From: Bog-159 sp963756605
Lineage (GTDB): Bacteria; Acidobacteriota; Terriglobia; Bryobacterales; Bryobacteraceae
Direction of reading: 5' to 3'
Length of the DNA: 64,000 nucleotides
NCBI GenBank assembly: GCA_963756605.1
Contig: CAVWOT010000022.1
Coordinates: forward strand, 310,001-374,000
Shown: in pieces, positions 29,203-37,877 of the stretch
How the letters are laid out: each line of letters begins with the position of its first letter
Numbering within the stretch: the first letter of the stretch is position 1
The notes under the pieces: generated by a model
Database searches by the model: none
What the model was told of the DNA's origin: nothing
Seen by the model: only the letters and a program-made list of their open reading frames with translations
Made by a program: the position numbers and the translations under genes

Positions 29203-30129
29203 ATGGATTTCGACCAACTGCACACATTCCTCGAAATTGTGAGGCTGAAGAGCTTTTCGAAAGCCGCGCAGACCTGCTACCGCACGCAGCCGGCCATCAG
29301 CGCGCAAGTACGGCAGCTTGAGCAGGAGCTCAACACCGCGCTATTCGAGCGCTTCGGCAGCCGTATTTCGCTGACCACCGCCGGGAAACTCTTCGCCGAT
29401 TACGCCGCCCAAATGCTGGACCAGCGCCGGCGGGCCCAGGATGCCATCAACGAGCTGGAGCGCAATCCACGGGGCGAGTTGGTGATCGCGGCCAACGAGG
29501 CGACGTGTATCTACGTCTTGCCGCAAGTCTTCTCCGAGTACAAGGACCAGTTCCCCGCCGTGCAACTGCAGGTGAATCGGTCATACGGGGCGCGCGTGGT
29601 GGATGCGGTGATGGAAAACATAGCCGATTTTGGCCTCACGCAATTGCCGGTAGAGGAGAAGCGGCTGCAGGTGGTGGATATCTATCGCGATGAAATCCGG
29701 CTGATCGCGCCGGCCCGGCACCCGCTGGCCGACTGCAAATCCGTGTCCCCTTCCGACCTGGCGCATTTCCCGCTGCTGTTGCCGAAATCCGGCACCACAC
29801 GCGCGCGCCTCAACGCCTGGTTCGAGTTGGTGGAGGACGATCTTCGTGTTTCCATGGAGCTGGATTCCACCGAGATGATGAAGCGTTTCGTAATGGCCGG
29901 TTTGGGTGTGTCGTTCCTGGCCGTTTCCAATTGCCGCGAGGAAGTAGCCGCGGGCAAGCTGCGCGCTATTTCGCTGGCGCCCGAGCCCATGTTGCGGCGG
30001 CTGGGGCTGATCTACCGGAAAGATAAAGCACTCTCGAAGGCCGCGCTGGGTTTCATTCAAGTGGTAGCTGACAATTTGGGCGACCGGCAAGTAGCGCGTG
30101 AGAAACGCCCCAAGGTAATGGTGGGATAG
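29203..30129 (+). CDS. LysR-family transcriptional regulator
   Basis: 308 residues. The N-terminal winged HTH (FDQLHTFLEIVRLKSFSKAA, then TQPAISAQVRQLEQEL) and the effector domain (from GELVIAANEATC) are standard. It binds as a tetramer and responds to a small molecule; the target is unknown. The next gene begins directly after its stop, so it is co-expressed with the zinc-ribbon protein, and it is not obviously divergent from a target operon. The 273-base region before it (28930-29202) contains no gene. Confidence 0.92.
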   Translation: MDFDQLHTFLEIVRLKSFSKAAQTCYRTQPAISAQVRQLEQELNTALFERFGSRISLTTAGKLFADYAAQMLDQRRRAQDAINELERNPRGELVIAANEATCIYVLPQVFSEYKDQFPAVQLQVNRSYGARVVDAVMENIADFGLTQLPVEEKRLQVVDIYRDEIRLIAPARHPLADCKSVSPSDLAHFPLLLPKSGTTRARLNAWFELVEDDLRVSMELDSTEMMKRFVMAGLGVSFLAVSNCREEVAAGKLRAISLAPEPMLRRLGLIYRKDKALSKAALGFIQVVADNLGDRQVAREKRPKVMVG

Positions 30130-30570
30130 ATGAACTGTGGAAAATGTGGAAAAAAGTTCGACGCCGCCGACGGCGTGAATTGCCCCCATTGCGGCGCCCC
30201 GGCGGCGATGTCTAAATCGGGCGTGGTGAAGAGTTCCACGATTCTGGTCTCGATGGGCGAGAAGGATGCCGTCTACCGGTCCGTTAAGGAAATGCCGGCG
30301 CCCCTGCGCCGCCAACTGCTGAAGTCCACCAACGGGCTGAATTCGGCGACTATTCTGATCGCCGACCGGCGCGGCCGGGAAGAAATCGCGCGCGCCATAC
30401 AAAACCTGCCGTCCAGCTTGCAACGGCGTTTTCTGAAGCCATTCCGCGACGAGCCCGGGGGGCTACGCGCGTGGCTGATGCGTCCGCGGGTGAAAATGGC
30501 GATCGCCGGGTTGCTGGGCGCGGGCAGCATGCTGGTGATCTGGTTCCTGTTCACGCACCGCTGGGTATAA
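30130..30570 (+). CDS. Zinc-ribbon membrane-anchored protein
   Basis: 146 residues. A CxxC...CPHC zinc ribbon at the N terminus (CGKCGKKFD...NCPHCGAP), a middle region of about 80 residues with no known domain, and one TM helix near the C terminus (GLLGAGSMLVIWFLF). No family is recognised. The ATG abuts the LysR stop, suggesting coupling. Confidence 0.7.
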   Translation: MNCGKCGKKFDAADGVNCPHCGAPAAMSKSGVVKSSTILVSMGEKDAVYRSVKEMPAPLRRQLLKSTNGLNSATILIADRRGREEIARAIQNLPSSLQRRFLKPFRDEPGGLRAWLMRPRVKMAIAGLLGAGSMLVIWFLFTHRWV

Positions 30571-30619
30571 CGTGGCGCTAGCCGCTTGCTCACGCGCGCG
30601 GCTCAGAATGGGAGCGGCT

Positions 30620-31790
30620 CTAATGCACCGCGCGTCCCAAATAATTTCCGTAGCCCACAATTACCGTCGAAGCCACCAACACAAACAAGCTGAGCGCGAC
30701 CAGCCACTTCGTGCGCGTGCCGACGCCCTTCCACTCATGCAGCGCGATTCCCCACAGCGTGCTGAAGATGATGATGCTGGCCATGTGCAGCGTCCAGCTC
30801 GAAAACTTGAAGCTGCCCATCTGCGTTTCGCCCATGCTGTAAAAGAAGAACTGCATGTACCAGGTGCTGCCCGCGATGGCGCAGAATATATAATTGGCCA
30901 GCATCGGAGCGTATTCGACCTGCGCGGGGGCCGGCGCCAACGCTACGGCCATCTCCTCGCCGGGCGCATCGATGACCGATTCGATGATGGGCTCCGCCGC
31001 GCGGGCGGGAACCTCGCCGCGCAGCCTCGAGCTCGAAATACTGGTATCCGGTGTGGTTTCGCATATTGAGGATCAGGCACCATATGAAATTCGTCGTGAA
31101 GCCTCCGGCCAGCACCACAACCAGCACCGGAAGACCCTGCCACAACACCGGCGTACCGTGTCGCAGCGTGATTTGCTTGATCGGATCGCCGGCCGCCAAT
31201 CCATAAGCGAAGCAAGCGCTCATGATGCCGGAAAACGTGGCCACCAGCAAGCCGCGCTTCAGACTGAATTCGCGAATGGCGGCGCGCTTCTGTTCTTCGG
31301 AGAGCTCGCGCTCCTTGGACACGCCCGCGGCGCCCGCAAATGCGATACCGCTCAGGCAGATGGCCACGCCGCACAGGATTATCATCCCGGAGTGGGTGCC
31401 GAGCACCTGCCGGGCGAACTCACCGCGGAAGATCGGCGGCAGCAGCGTGCCGAATGCGGCCGTGTAACCCAGCGCCACCGCCATTCCCAGTGACATGCCC
31501 AGATAGCGCATAGTCAGGCCGAAGGTGAGCCCGCCGGTTCCCCACAGTACCCCAAACACGTAGGCCCAGAACAGGCTGCTGGCGGGAGTCTCGCGCAGGA
31601 CGGCAAACAAATCGTTGGTCATGGTCAGCGCCAACAGCCAGGGCATAATGATCCAGCTGAAGATTCCGCCGGCCAGCCAGTAGGTCTCCCAAGCCCACTG
31701 TTTCACACCCCGAAAACCGAGGTAGAAGCTGGCGGAGGAGAGCCCTCCCAACCAGTGGAGAAACACGCCGAGCATGGGATTTGCGGTCAT
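30620..31790 (-). pseudogene. RhaT-like sugar/H+ symporter (DMT superfamily), one frameshift
   Basis: Ten-TM L-rhamnose-proton symporter-like protein. The N-terminal part reads from ATG 31790 (MTANPMLGVFLHWLGG...) through GYQYFELEA, then continues in another frame from VALAPAPAQVEYAPMLANYI to a stop at 30620. One extra base at about 31016 restores a single frame of roughly 389 residues. Conserved membrane segments on both sides are intact, so decay is recent or the base is an error. RhaT-like carriers take up sugars; the specificity is not certain. Confidence 0.8.
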
Positions 31791-31879
31791 GGGGTACTTA
31801 AGCCCGAGTGTACCCGGCAGGGGGGCTTTGGTCAAATGGCCGGCGGTAGCGTGGCTGCCCCACTGTACAATGAGGATGC

Positions 31880-32719
31880 ATGGACCAGCGCCGCATGTGC
31901 CCGAACTGCCGGGCCTTCATTACCAATCGCGATAAAGTATGCCCCTACTGCAATCAACGCGTGGGGCCGCGCGCCATCGACCGCCGCGATCCGGGCGCCG
32001 TTCTGGGCGGCTTCATTCCACACGCCCGCTTTGTGACCATGATCATCCTGACCATCAACGTCGGCCTGTATCTGGCCACCGTGCTTTTCAGCCAACGGTC
32101 TGGCCAAGGCGGCGGCCTTATGAGTGTGGATGGGCGGACGCTCATCGAATTCGGGGCCAAGCTGCGCGCCGCCATTCTCGGCTACGGGCAGTGGTGGAGG
32201 CTGGTAACCGCCGGATTCCTGCACGGAGGATTGCTGCACATCGGCATGAATTCCTGGGTGCTTTTCGATTTGGGCGCGCAGGTGGAAGACGTGTACGGCG
32301 CCAGCAGGCTGATTGTGGTTTATTTTCTGGCCACCGTCAGCGGGTTCCTGCTGAGCACTTTCTGGACCGCGGCGATATCGGTGGGCGCTTCGGCCGGGAT
32401 CATGGGTCTGCTGGGCGCCATGATCGCGCTGGGCGTGCGCAACCGCCACACGGCGGCCGGCGCGGCAATACACGGGATGTATGTTCGATGGGCGGTGTAC
32501 ATCCTCATTCTCGGCGTATTGCCCGGGCTGCATATCGATAATGCCGCGCATATTGGCGGGCTGGCAGCCGGGTTCGGCGTCGCGTACGCGGCTGGCACGC
32601 CGCGCGTGGAAACGGCCCCGAGCGAGCGGCTCTGGCGGATAGCGGCGGGGGCTTGCGTAGTGATAACGGCGGTCTGCTTTCTAAAGATGTACTTGTGGTT
32701 CTCGACCGGCATGCAATAA
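31880..32719 (+). CDS. Rhomboid-family intramembrane serine protease with N-terminal zinc ribbon
   Basis: 279 residues. A CPNC...CPYC zinc ribbon (7-24) precedes six TM helices. The catalytic dyad is Ser171 in SVGASAGIMG and His224 in NAAHIGG; HGGLLHIGMNSW carries the oxyanion His and Asn. It cleaves TM segments of substrate proteins in the inner membrane. A 63-residue secreted Lys-rich peptide gene starts 11 bases after its stop. Confidence 0.93.
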   Translation: MDQRRMCPNCRAFITNRDKVCPYCNQRVGPRAIDRRDPGAVLGGFIPHARFVTMIILTINVGLYLATVLFSQRSGQGGGLMSVDGRTLIEFGAKLRAAILGYGQWWRLVTAGFLHGGLLHIGMNSWVLFDLGAQVEDVYGASRLIVVYFLATVSGFLLSTFWTAAISVGASAGIMGLLGAMIALGVRNRHTAAGAAIHGMYVRWAVYILILGVLPGLHIDNAAHIGGLAAGFGVAYAAGTPRVETAPSERLWRIAAGACVVITAVCFLKMYLWFSTGMQ

Positions 32720-32730
32720 ACTAAGGTTAT

Positions 32731-32922
32731 ATGCGCCTCCGTTATTTCCTGCCGGCTCTGCTGATCGGGGCTGGTCTCTTGCTGCCCGTACAGCCGGCTG
32801 CGCTGGCCAAAACCAGCTACAAGCAACCGAAATTCAAGAAGTTTAAAGCCAAGAAGTTTAAGGCTGGGAAAAGGACCAAGGCCCACAAGATCCCCAAGCG
32901 CAAGGTTGTCAAACATCGTTAA
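32731..32922 (+). CDS. Small secreted Lys-rich peptide
   Basis: 63 residues. A signal peptide (RLRYFLPALLIGAGLLLPV, cleavage after AALA) leaves a mature part of about 37 residues with 15 Lys and 3 Arg. It includes the repeated phrase KFKKFKAKKFKAGK. The TAAGG site lies a few bases before the ATG. Probably co-transcribed with the rhomboid protease. No family known to me; it could bind a polyanion (nucleic acid, polysaccharide, lipid) or act on membranes. Confidence 0.6.
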   Translation: MRLRYFLPALLIGAGLLLPVQPAALAKTSYKQPKFKKFKAKKFKAGKRTKAHKIPKRKVVKHR

Positions 32923-32930
32923 CGTGCCCG

Positions 32931-33384
32931 TTAGTGGGGCAGTCCCACATCGCATTTCGTGATGACTGGGGCGGAGGTTTCCGCAGGGGGCTGGGCTTGC
33001 GAATGGTTCAATGGCTGGAGGCCGCCTCCCCTCCGCACTGCCACCATCTGGCTCATGATGCTTAGGGCGATTTCCTCCGGTGTCTCCGCACCGACATCCA
33101 GGCAGGCGGTGCGCCCACACCCGTTCGAGCTGCGCGCGTGGAATCCCGGTGACCGCCAGATAGTCGAGCACCAGGGCGGCCCGGTGCCTGCTGGACACCA
33201 GCGCGATATAGGCCGCCTGGCTTTCTAGCGACACGTGGTCGCCCTTGTGCTTCGTGGCGATCACCACGAATGTGCCCGGATCGGGGGAACGTTTGCTGAA
33301 ATCGAGATCGTCAGTAACCAGGCGATCGGCATTGGGGAACGAATTCGGGTCGGCGCCCGGGAGCCAGCCGGGAGAATTTCCCAA
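32931..33384 (-). pseudogene. XdhC/CoxI-like C-terminal fragment (minus copy)
   Basis: Reading minus: FPNADRLVTDDLDFSKRSP, then GTFVVIATKHKGDHVSLE and AAYIALVSSRHRAALVL in one frame, then, after one extra base near 33108, LDVGAETPEEIALSIMSQMVA and a stop at 32931 (KCDVGLPH). This is the XdhC C-terminal Rossmann domain of a molybdopterin-insertion accessory protein. The N-terminal half is absent; the fragment begins at a CCCGGG palindrome (33356-33361). Confidence 0.7.
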
Positions 33385-33895
33385 CCGCGGATGCGATCTT
33401 CGAACAACGCGATCTCAGTCCGATTTCCGTGGGGCCGCCGACATTTCTGATTGTCTCGACGCAGGGTGAATACGATGAGGAGTCTCTGGAGCCGGCACTA
33501 CACTAGCTGTGGAAGCCCCGTACGCCGCGTTCGTTGCGAGCAAGCCAAAGCGGGATGAGATCCTCGAGTACTTGCGTGCGCGGCATCGCGGCCGGAAGCC
33601 TGGGCCGCTTGCATGCGCCTGCCGGACTCCAGATTGGGCCGTGTCGCCGGACGAAATCGCCGTCAGTATTCTGACTGGGGTCGTGCAGGTTTTGAGAAGC
33701 AAACCAAGACAGGTAGCTGTGCCGTCACTCACCATAGTGACCGTCGAAGTGAAAGATCCGATCTGCGGGATGCTGGTTAATCCAGGCCAGGCAGAGCATC
33801 GGTCCGAGTATCACGAAAGCACGTATTATTTCTGTTGCGCCCGCTGCAAACAGACATTCGACAACGATCCTGCGCATGCGTTGGCCTCCGCATGA
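33362..33895 (+). pseudogene. XdhC/CoxI-like C-terminal fragment with YHS domain (plus copy)
   Basis: Reading plus: NFPTADAIFEQRDLSPISVG, then TFLIVSTQGEYDEESLE to a stop, then in another frame EAPYAAFVASKPKRDEIL and VSPDEIAVSILTGVVQVLRS, ending in a YHS-like metal domain DPICGMLVNPGQ...YYFCCARCKQTF. It is the XdhC C-terminal domain of a different paralogue, missing its N-terminal half and carrying a frameshift near 33500 plus a compensating pair near 33600-33640. It begins at the same CCCGGG palindrome as the minus copy. Confidence 0.7.
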
Positions 33896-33952
33896 TCGCT
33901 CGCCGGCTGGATCTCTGTGAGTACCCGGAGGGCATGCGATCTAAGAAGGTTG

Positions 33953-33998
33953 GCCGGGATAGCTCGGTTGACAGAGCGCTAGATTTGTAATCTACCTA
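33953..33998 (+). pseudogene. 5' half of a tRNA-Thr (anticodon TGT)
   Basis: GCCGGGA acceptor strand, TA, a good D-arm (GCTC...GAGC) and an anticodon arm CTAGA-TTTGTAA-TCTAC with anticodon TGT are present. The variable loop, T-arm and 3' acceptor strand are missing. AT-rich sequence follows to about 34080. Confidence 0.6.
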
Positions 33999-34111
33999 GT
34001 ATCATGTACAATGTCCTTATATTTCAATAACTTACATGATTGCATGAAGCCAGGCAACAAAAAAGGTAACGATACATTGGGCAGGAGCAGCGAGCTGGTA
34101 AAAGGGGATGG

Positions 34112-34184
34112 AGCCACCCTCCGGACTCGAACCGGAGACCCGCGGTTTACAAAACCGCCGCTCTACCAACTGAGCTAGGGTGGC
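34112..34184 (-). tRNA. tRNA-Thr (TGT)
   Basis: Complete cloverleaf on the minus strand: acceptor GCCACCC/GGGTGGC, D-arm with GCTC...GAGC, anticodon stem GCGGT-TTTGTAA-ACCGC with anticodon TGT, and T-arm CCGG-TTCGAGT-CCGG. No CCA is encoded. Confidence 0.93.
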
Positions 34185-34237
34185 ACACGCACTTCTATTA
34201 AACCACAGACGGCCGATGCCGGTGCTGAGAGAATTGT

Positions 34238-34342
34238 CCAATACAAGATGAGCCTGAAACCAGGGTTCGTTTCCAATGGACAAGGAGCCTGAAATGAGAA
34301 TTCGTTTCCAATACAAGATGAGCCTGAAAACTCCAGCGGGCA
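34238..34342. repeat. 35-bp tandem repeat, three copies
   Basis: CCAATACAAGATGAGCCTG starts at 34238 and 34308, and a variant (CCAATGGACAAGGAGCCTG) at 34273, giving an exact 35-base period with a TTCGTTT joint. An inverted partial copy follows at about 34391-34414 (CTCAGGCTCATTCT...GATTGG), so the single strand could fold back. Confidence 0.65.
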
Positions 34343-34472
34343 AAGGCGCCGCTGGCAAGCGCATGCTGCGGGTGGAAACGAGCTCGGATCTCAGGCTCAT
34401 TCTACGATTGGAAAATGCTGTGGCCTGCAGGCGGACCGGCCGGCCACGAAGAAAACGGTGTAGACTTCGGAC

Positions 34473-36200
34473 ATGCGGCTTCGTTTGTTACCCATGGCGC
34501 TGCTGCTACCGCTGCCCGTGCTGTCGCAATCGGCGCCGGCACCGGACGTGATTCAAGGCGGCACGCATGTTGTCCTGGTGAATGTAGTCGTAAAGGACAA
34601 GCACGGCAAGCCGGTTGACGACCTGCGCCGGGATGATTTCGTTCTGCGCGACAACGGCCAGGAACAAAAGATCACGCTTTTTGCTGTGGAAAAGGCGGGC
34701 GGGAAGACTGCTCCCGCCGCCACACCAGCGGACCGGTTGACGTTCGCTAACCGTCCGCCGGCGAATGCCGCAGCCATCACCGTATTTCTATTTGATGAAC
34801 TGAACACCAAGCTCACCGACCAGCAGCTGGCCAAGAAAGACTTTCTGCGCCACCTGCGCGGATTGCCGCCGGATAGCCGCGTCGCGGTTTTCGTGCTGGG
34901 CGATTCGCTGGCGCTGCTGCACGATTTTGCGGAAGATATGGCGTCGCTATTGAATGCCGTCGAAAAGCATACGAACCGCGTCAATCCCGAGGTAGACGCC
35001 GCCACGGCGCCGCCGGCTTCGTCCAATTCCCTCACCGGCGACCAGAAGACCACCGCGCAGTGGGATAGTTTCATGCAGTCCGGCAATCAGCCTTATGTGG
35101 ACTTCAGTGAGACGGTGCGCGCCACGCGCACGGCCGCCGCGCTAGAAACCATTGCCGGACACCTGGAAGGCATTCCCGGCCGCAAAACGCTCATCTGGAT
35201 CTCGGGCGGTTTCCCGATTCAACTGGGCTTACACAACAGCGTCGACAGCATGCCGCAGAGCGACTCGACCGGGCGGAATTCCGGCCGTTCCGGGGGCGGC
35301 GACAGGGGCGGCAAGTCGGGTGGTGGCGGCCGACCGGGCGGCGGCCAGTCCGGCAGCAGCAGCCAGACGGCGCCTTCGAATGCATCCGCGAGCCCGGCGC
35401 CGACGGAATTGCCGGGGACCGCCTTATCGTTTGAAAGCGACGTGGCGCGCGCCATTCGCGCCTTGAATGAGGCCGATGTGGCTGTCTATCCGGTAGACGC
35501 GCGGGGACTCACCGTGTCGGCGGCCCTGCAGGCGGACCGGAGTTCGATCGGCAGGCAAGGTAAGCCGCCCAAGGCTTTCCGCAGTCCCGATTTCAATTAT
35601 GAAACGCTCGACACGCTGGCACAGGAGACCGGCGGACAGTCGTTCCACCACATAAACGATCTGAGCGCTGCCATAGCGGAGGCGGAGGGCGATGCGCGGG
35701 TGAGCTATGCGCTGGCATTCTCGCCGGCGGCCAACGGCCTGGATGGATCGTATCATCAATTGGAAGTGACCGTAGATCGTCCAGGAGTGAAGCCGCGCTA
35801 CCGGCCGGGTTACGTGGCGGCGCGCGACGCGGTGCTGGCTCCGTCGCTCGCCGAGGCCATCGCCAATCCGGTGGCGTTGGGCGGTATTGGATTCACCGTC
35901 CACCTGGAACCGGTCGACGGGGGTTACAAGGCGGCGGTGACTATTAACACGCGCAATATTACATGGCAGCCCAAAGATGGCAAGTGGACCGGCTCAGTCC
36001 AGTTTCTGGTGGTGGTGGGAAAGGTGGAACAACTCACCACGATTCCGCTGAATTTCTCCGACGCCATGTTCCACCAGATTCAGGAGACCGGACTTAAACT
36101 GGGCGCGCGCGTGAAGACGCCGCCGGGAACCGCGGGGTTTAGCCTGGGATTCCGGGATATTCCATCGGGGGTAGTGGGCACCTTACACGTTCCATTGTAG
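34473..36200 (+). CDS. Secreted VWFA-related protein (acidobacterial family)
   Basis: 575 residues. A signal peptide (MRLRLLPMALLLPLPVLSQ) is followed by the family opening LVNVVVKDKHGKPVDDLRRD, FVLRDNGQEQKI, then a von Willebrand factor A-like domain (FLFDELNTKL...VAVFVLGDSLALLHDF...RKTLIWISGGFP...VAVYPVDARGL). A Gly/Ser/Arg-rich insertion occupies about 265-315. The C-terminal ~150 residues are beta-rich. Exported; likely a protein-protein adhesion or assembly factor. Two paralogues lie at 44978 and 48088. Confidence 0.85.
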   Translation: MRLRLLPMALLLPLPVLSQSAPAPDVIQGGTHVVLVNVVVKDKHGKPVDDLRRDDFVLRDNGQEQKITLFAVEKAGGKTAPAATPADRLTFANRPPANAAAITVFLFDELNTKLTDQQLAKKDFLRHLRGLPPDSRVAVFVLGDSLALLHDFAEDMASLLNAVEKHTNRVNPEVDAATAPPASSNSLTGDQKTTAQWDSFMQSGNQPYVDFSETVRATRTAAALETIAGHLEGIPGRKTLIWISGGFPIQLGLHNSVDSMPQSDSTGRNSGRSGGGDRGGKSGGGGRPGGGQSGSSSQTAPSNASASPAPTELPGTALSFESDVARAIRALNEADVAVYPVDARGLTVSAALQADRSSIGRQGKPPKAFRSPDFNYETLDTLAQETGGQSFHHINDLSAAIAEAEGDARVSYALAFSPAANGLDGSYHQLEVTVDRPGVKPRYRPGYVAARDAVLAPSLAEAIANPVALGGIGFTVHLEPVDGGYKAAVTINTRNITWQPKDGKWTGSVQFLVVVGKVEQLTTIPLNFSDAMFHQIQETGLKLGARVKTPPGTAGFSLGFRDIPSGVVGTLHVPL

Positions 36201-36263
36201 GTCAAAAATGGCCGCAGGCGTCCTCATTTAGACGTTGGCACGCCGGGTGCACTCCGGCAGGCC

Positions 36264-36434
36264 ATGAAGGAAGAGATAGCATTTCTCAAATACCGCCGCG
36301 AAGTGGTCCAGGCATGGCCGGAATCGCCCCGTAAAACGGTGTTTCTAACCGCTATTGATAGCCGAATCGTAAGTACGCAACGGCAAATGCGGAGAGATCC
36401 TTCGGCCAATTCGCATCCTGGGACTGAGAGCTGA
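36264..36434 (+). CDS. Small hypothetical protein (56 aa)
   Basis: ATG-initiated frame beginning MKEEIAFLKYRREVVQAWPE, with KTVFLTAIDSRIVS after it. The pattern (YR-x-EVV-x-WPES-x-RK) resembles short helical proteins I recall from Solibacter-like genomes. Its upstream region has only a weak AGG. It may instead be noncoding; the surrounding 36201-36496 holds nothing else. Confidence 0.4.
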   Translation: MKEEIAFLKYRREVVQAWPESPRKTVFLTAIDSRIVSTQRQMRRDPSANSHPGTES

Positions 36435-36496
36435 TTGGTACAAGTGTCCCGTATTGACCATTAAAGATGTTCCGTATCGGAACAGGAACGGCCAGA

Positions 36497-37288
36497 TCAG
36501 TACAGACCTTTTACCAACCCGCCATCCACCGCGATTGACGTCCCGGTGATGTAGGCAGCTCGCTCGGAAGCCAGAAAGACCACCAGATCCGCAAACTCTT
36601 CGGGCCGTCCCACTCGGCCGAGAGCCGTTTGCCGCGCCCAGCGCTCCTCGATGTCCGCGGGATCGACGCGTTCTTTTTCAGCCATTCTATGGCTCAATTC
36701 CACGAGCCGTGCGGTCGCGGTGTACCCTGGGCACACGTTGTTTACCAGGACACCATAATGCCCGTATTCGTTGGCCAAGGTCTTAATCAGCCCGCTTACC
36801 GCACTGCGTACCGCATTAGAGAGAATCAGTCCCTCGACCGGCTGTTTCACCGCCACCGAAGTGATGGCTATGAACCGGCCCCACTGCTGCCGCTGCATCA
36901 CGGGCAATGTTTCCTTCGCCAGGTAGACCGTGCTCATCAGGTTCAGATCGGCCGCCGCATGCCAGTCTTCAATCGAAGTCTCGGCGAAGCTCCTGGCCGG
37001 TGGACCGCCCGCGTTTGCTATGCAAATATCCAGGCGGCCGTAGCGCTCGACGACTGCGGCGACGAACTGCCGCACCTGGTCATAAGCCGTAACGTCTAAG
37101 GCGCTCGTCATTACTTCGGCGCCAGTGGCGCGGCGGATCTCGTCCGCGGCGCCTTCCAATGCCGCAGGGTTGCGTGCACAAATCGCGAGTTTAGCGCCTT
37201 CCTGCGCCAGTCCCCGCGCGGCGGCCTGGCCCAAGCCACGGCTCGCGGCAGCCACCAGGGCCACGCGGCCTTTAAGTCCGAGATCCAT
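36497..37288 (-). CDS. SDR-family oxidoreductase with altered active site
   Basis: 263 residues, Rossmann fold with AASRGLGQ cofactor loop (TGxxxGxG-like), NAGG strand, Ser in ITSVAV and C-terminal VDGG. The catalytic Tyr-x-x-x-Lys is replaced by Ser-x-x-x-Arg: LSNAVRSAV takes the place of YxxxK at the normal spacing of 13 from the catalytic Ser. Such LSN-x-x-R variants exist in annotated 3-oxoacyl-ACP reductase-like proteins (recalled). Function as a reductase is therefore uncertain. Confidence 0.88.
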   Translation of the reverse strand: MDLGLKGRVALVAAASRGLGQAAARGLAQEGAKLAICARNPAALEGAADEIRRATGAEVMTSALDVTAYDQVRQFVAAVVERYGRLDICIANAGGPPARSFAETSIEDWHAAADLNLMSTVYLAKETLPVMQRQQWGRFIAITSVAVKQPVEGLILSNAVRSAVSGLIKTLANEYGHYGVLVNNVCPGYTATARLVELSHRMAEKERVDPADIEERWARQTALGRVGRPEEFADLVVFLASERAAYITGTSIAVDGGLVKGLY

Positions 37289-37297
37289 TGTCAGAGA

Positions 37298-37825
37298 TCA
37301 CTTTCCGGCAGTGGTCAGCTTTTCCAGGTTCTGATCGAGACGCTCGATGCGCTCCTGAAGTTCGGCCAGCTTTCCCTGATCGTTACGAAGCTGACCTGCC
37401 GCCTCCGCCTCCACAGCCTGGCAGGCCTGGACTTCCGCCGTTCTCGCCTCCAGTTCAATTTTCGCGTGTGTCAGGGCCTGTTGGAACGCTTTCGTTTTGT
37501 CGTCTCCCGTACTTGAATCGGCGGCCACGCTCTCCCAGTTCTGGATTTCCAGCGCCGCATGTTGCCGATTCGCCTCTGCCGCCGCGCACTTATTCCGCGC
37601 ATCGTCGGCTCGCTGCGCGGCCCGCGCTACGGCAAGATCCTGGATCTGCAATACAGATAGCGCGATCTGCACCCGCTGGGAAGCCACCGTCATAGCCTCG
37701 ATATCCTGGCGCAACTGGTGCACCTCCGCCAGCAGCGACTGGAGGGTATCGGGTGCTTTGGCCGGCGTCTGGCATAATCCGACTGACGTTAGCAACGACA
37801 TCACCGCAAGTAAACTCGTTCGCAT
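37298..37825 (-). CDS. Secreted coiled-coil protein
   Basis: 175 residues from ATG 37825, with a GAGGAGCGGCAC site. A signal peptide (MRTSLLAVMSLLTSVGLC) is followed by almost continuous heptad-like helix: LLAEVHQLRQDIEAM, then Ala/Gln/Glu-rich stretches ending LAELQERIERLDQNLEKL. Two Cys are present in the mature part. No family recognised; a periplasmic spacer or chaperone is possible. It lies 9 bases before the SDR gene on the same strand. Confidence 0.65.
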   Translation of the reverse strand: MRTSLLAVMSLLTSVGLCQTPAKAPDTLQSLLAEVHQLRQDIEAMTVASQRVQIALSVLQIQDLAVARAAQRADDARNKCAAAEANRQHAALEIQNWESVAADSSTGDDKTKAFQQALTHAKIELEARTAEVQACQAVEAEAAGQLRNDQGKLAELQERIERLDQNLEKLTTAGK

Positions 37826-37877
37826 GTGCCGCTCCTCAGCTGTAGTGTACTCCGGCAGCAAGGCGCGCATGGGCGAC

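Noticed and set aside
34238..34342. Three 35-bp repeats as a CRISPR array
   Set aside because: The copies are directly abutting with no unique spacers and no cas genes are near.
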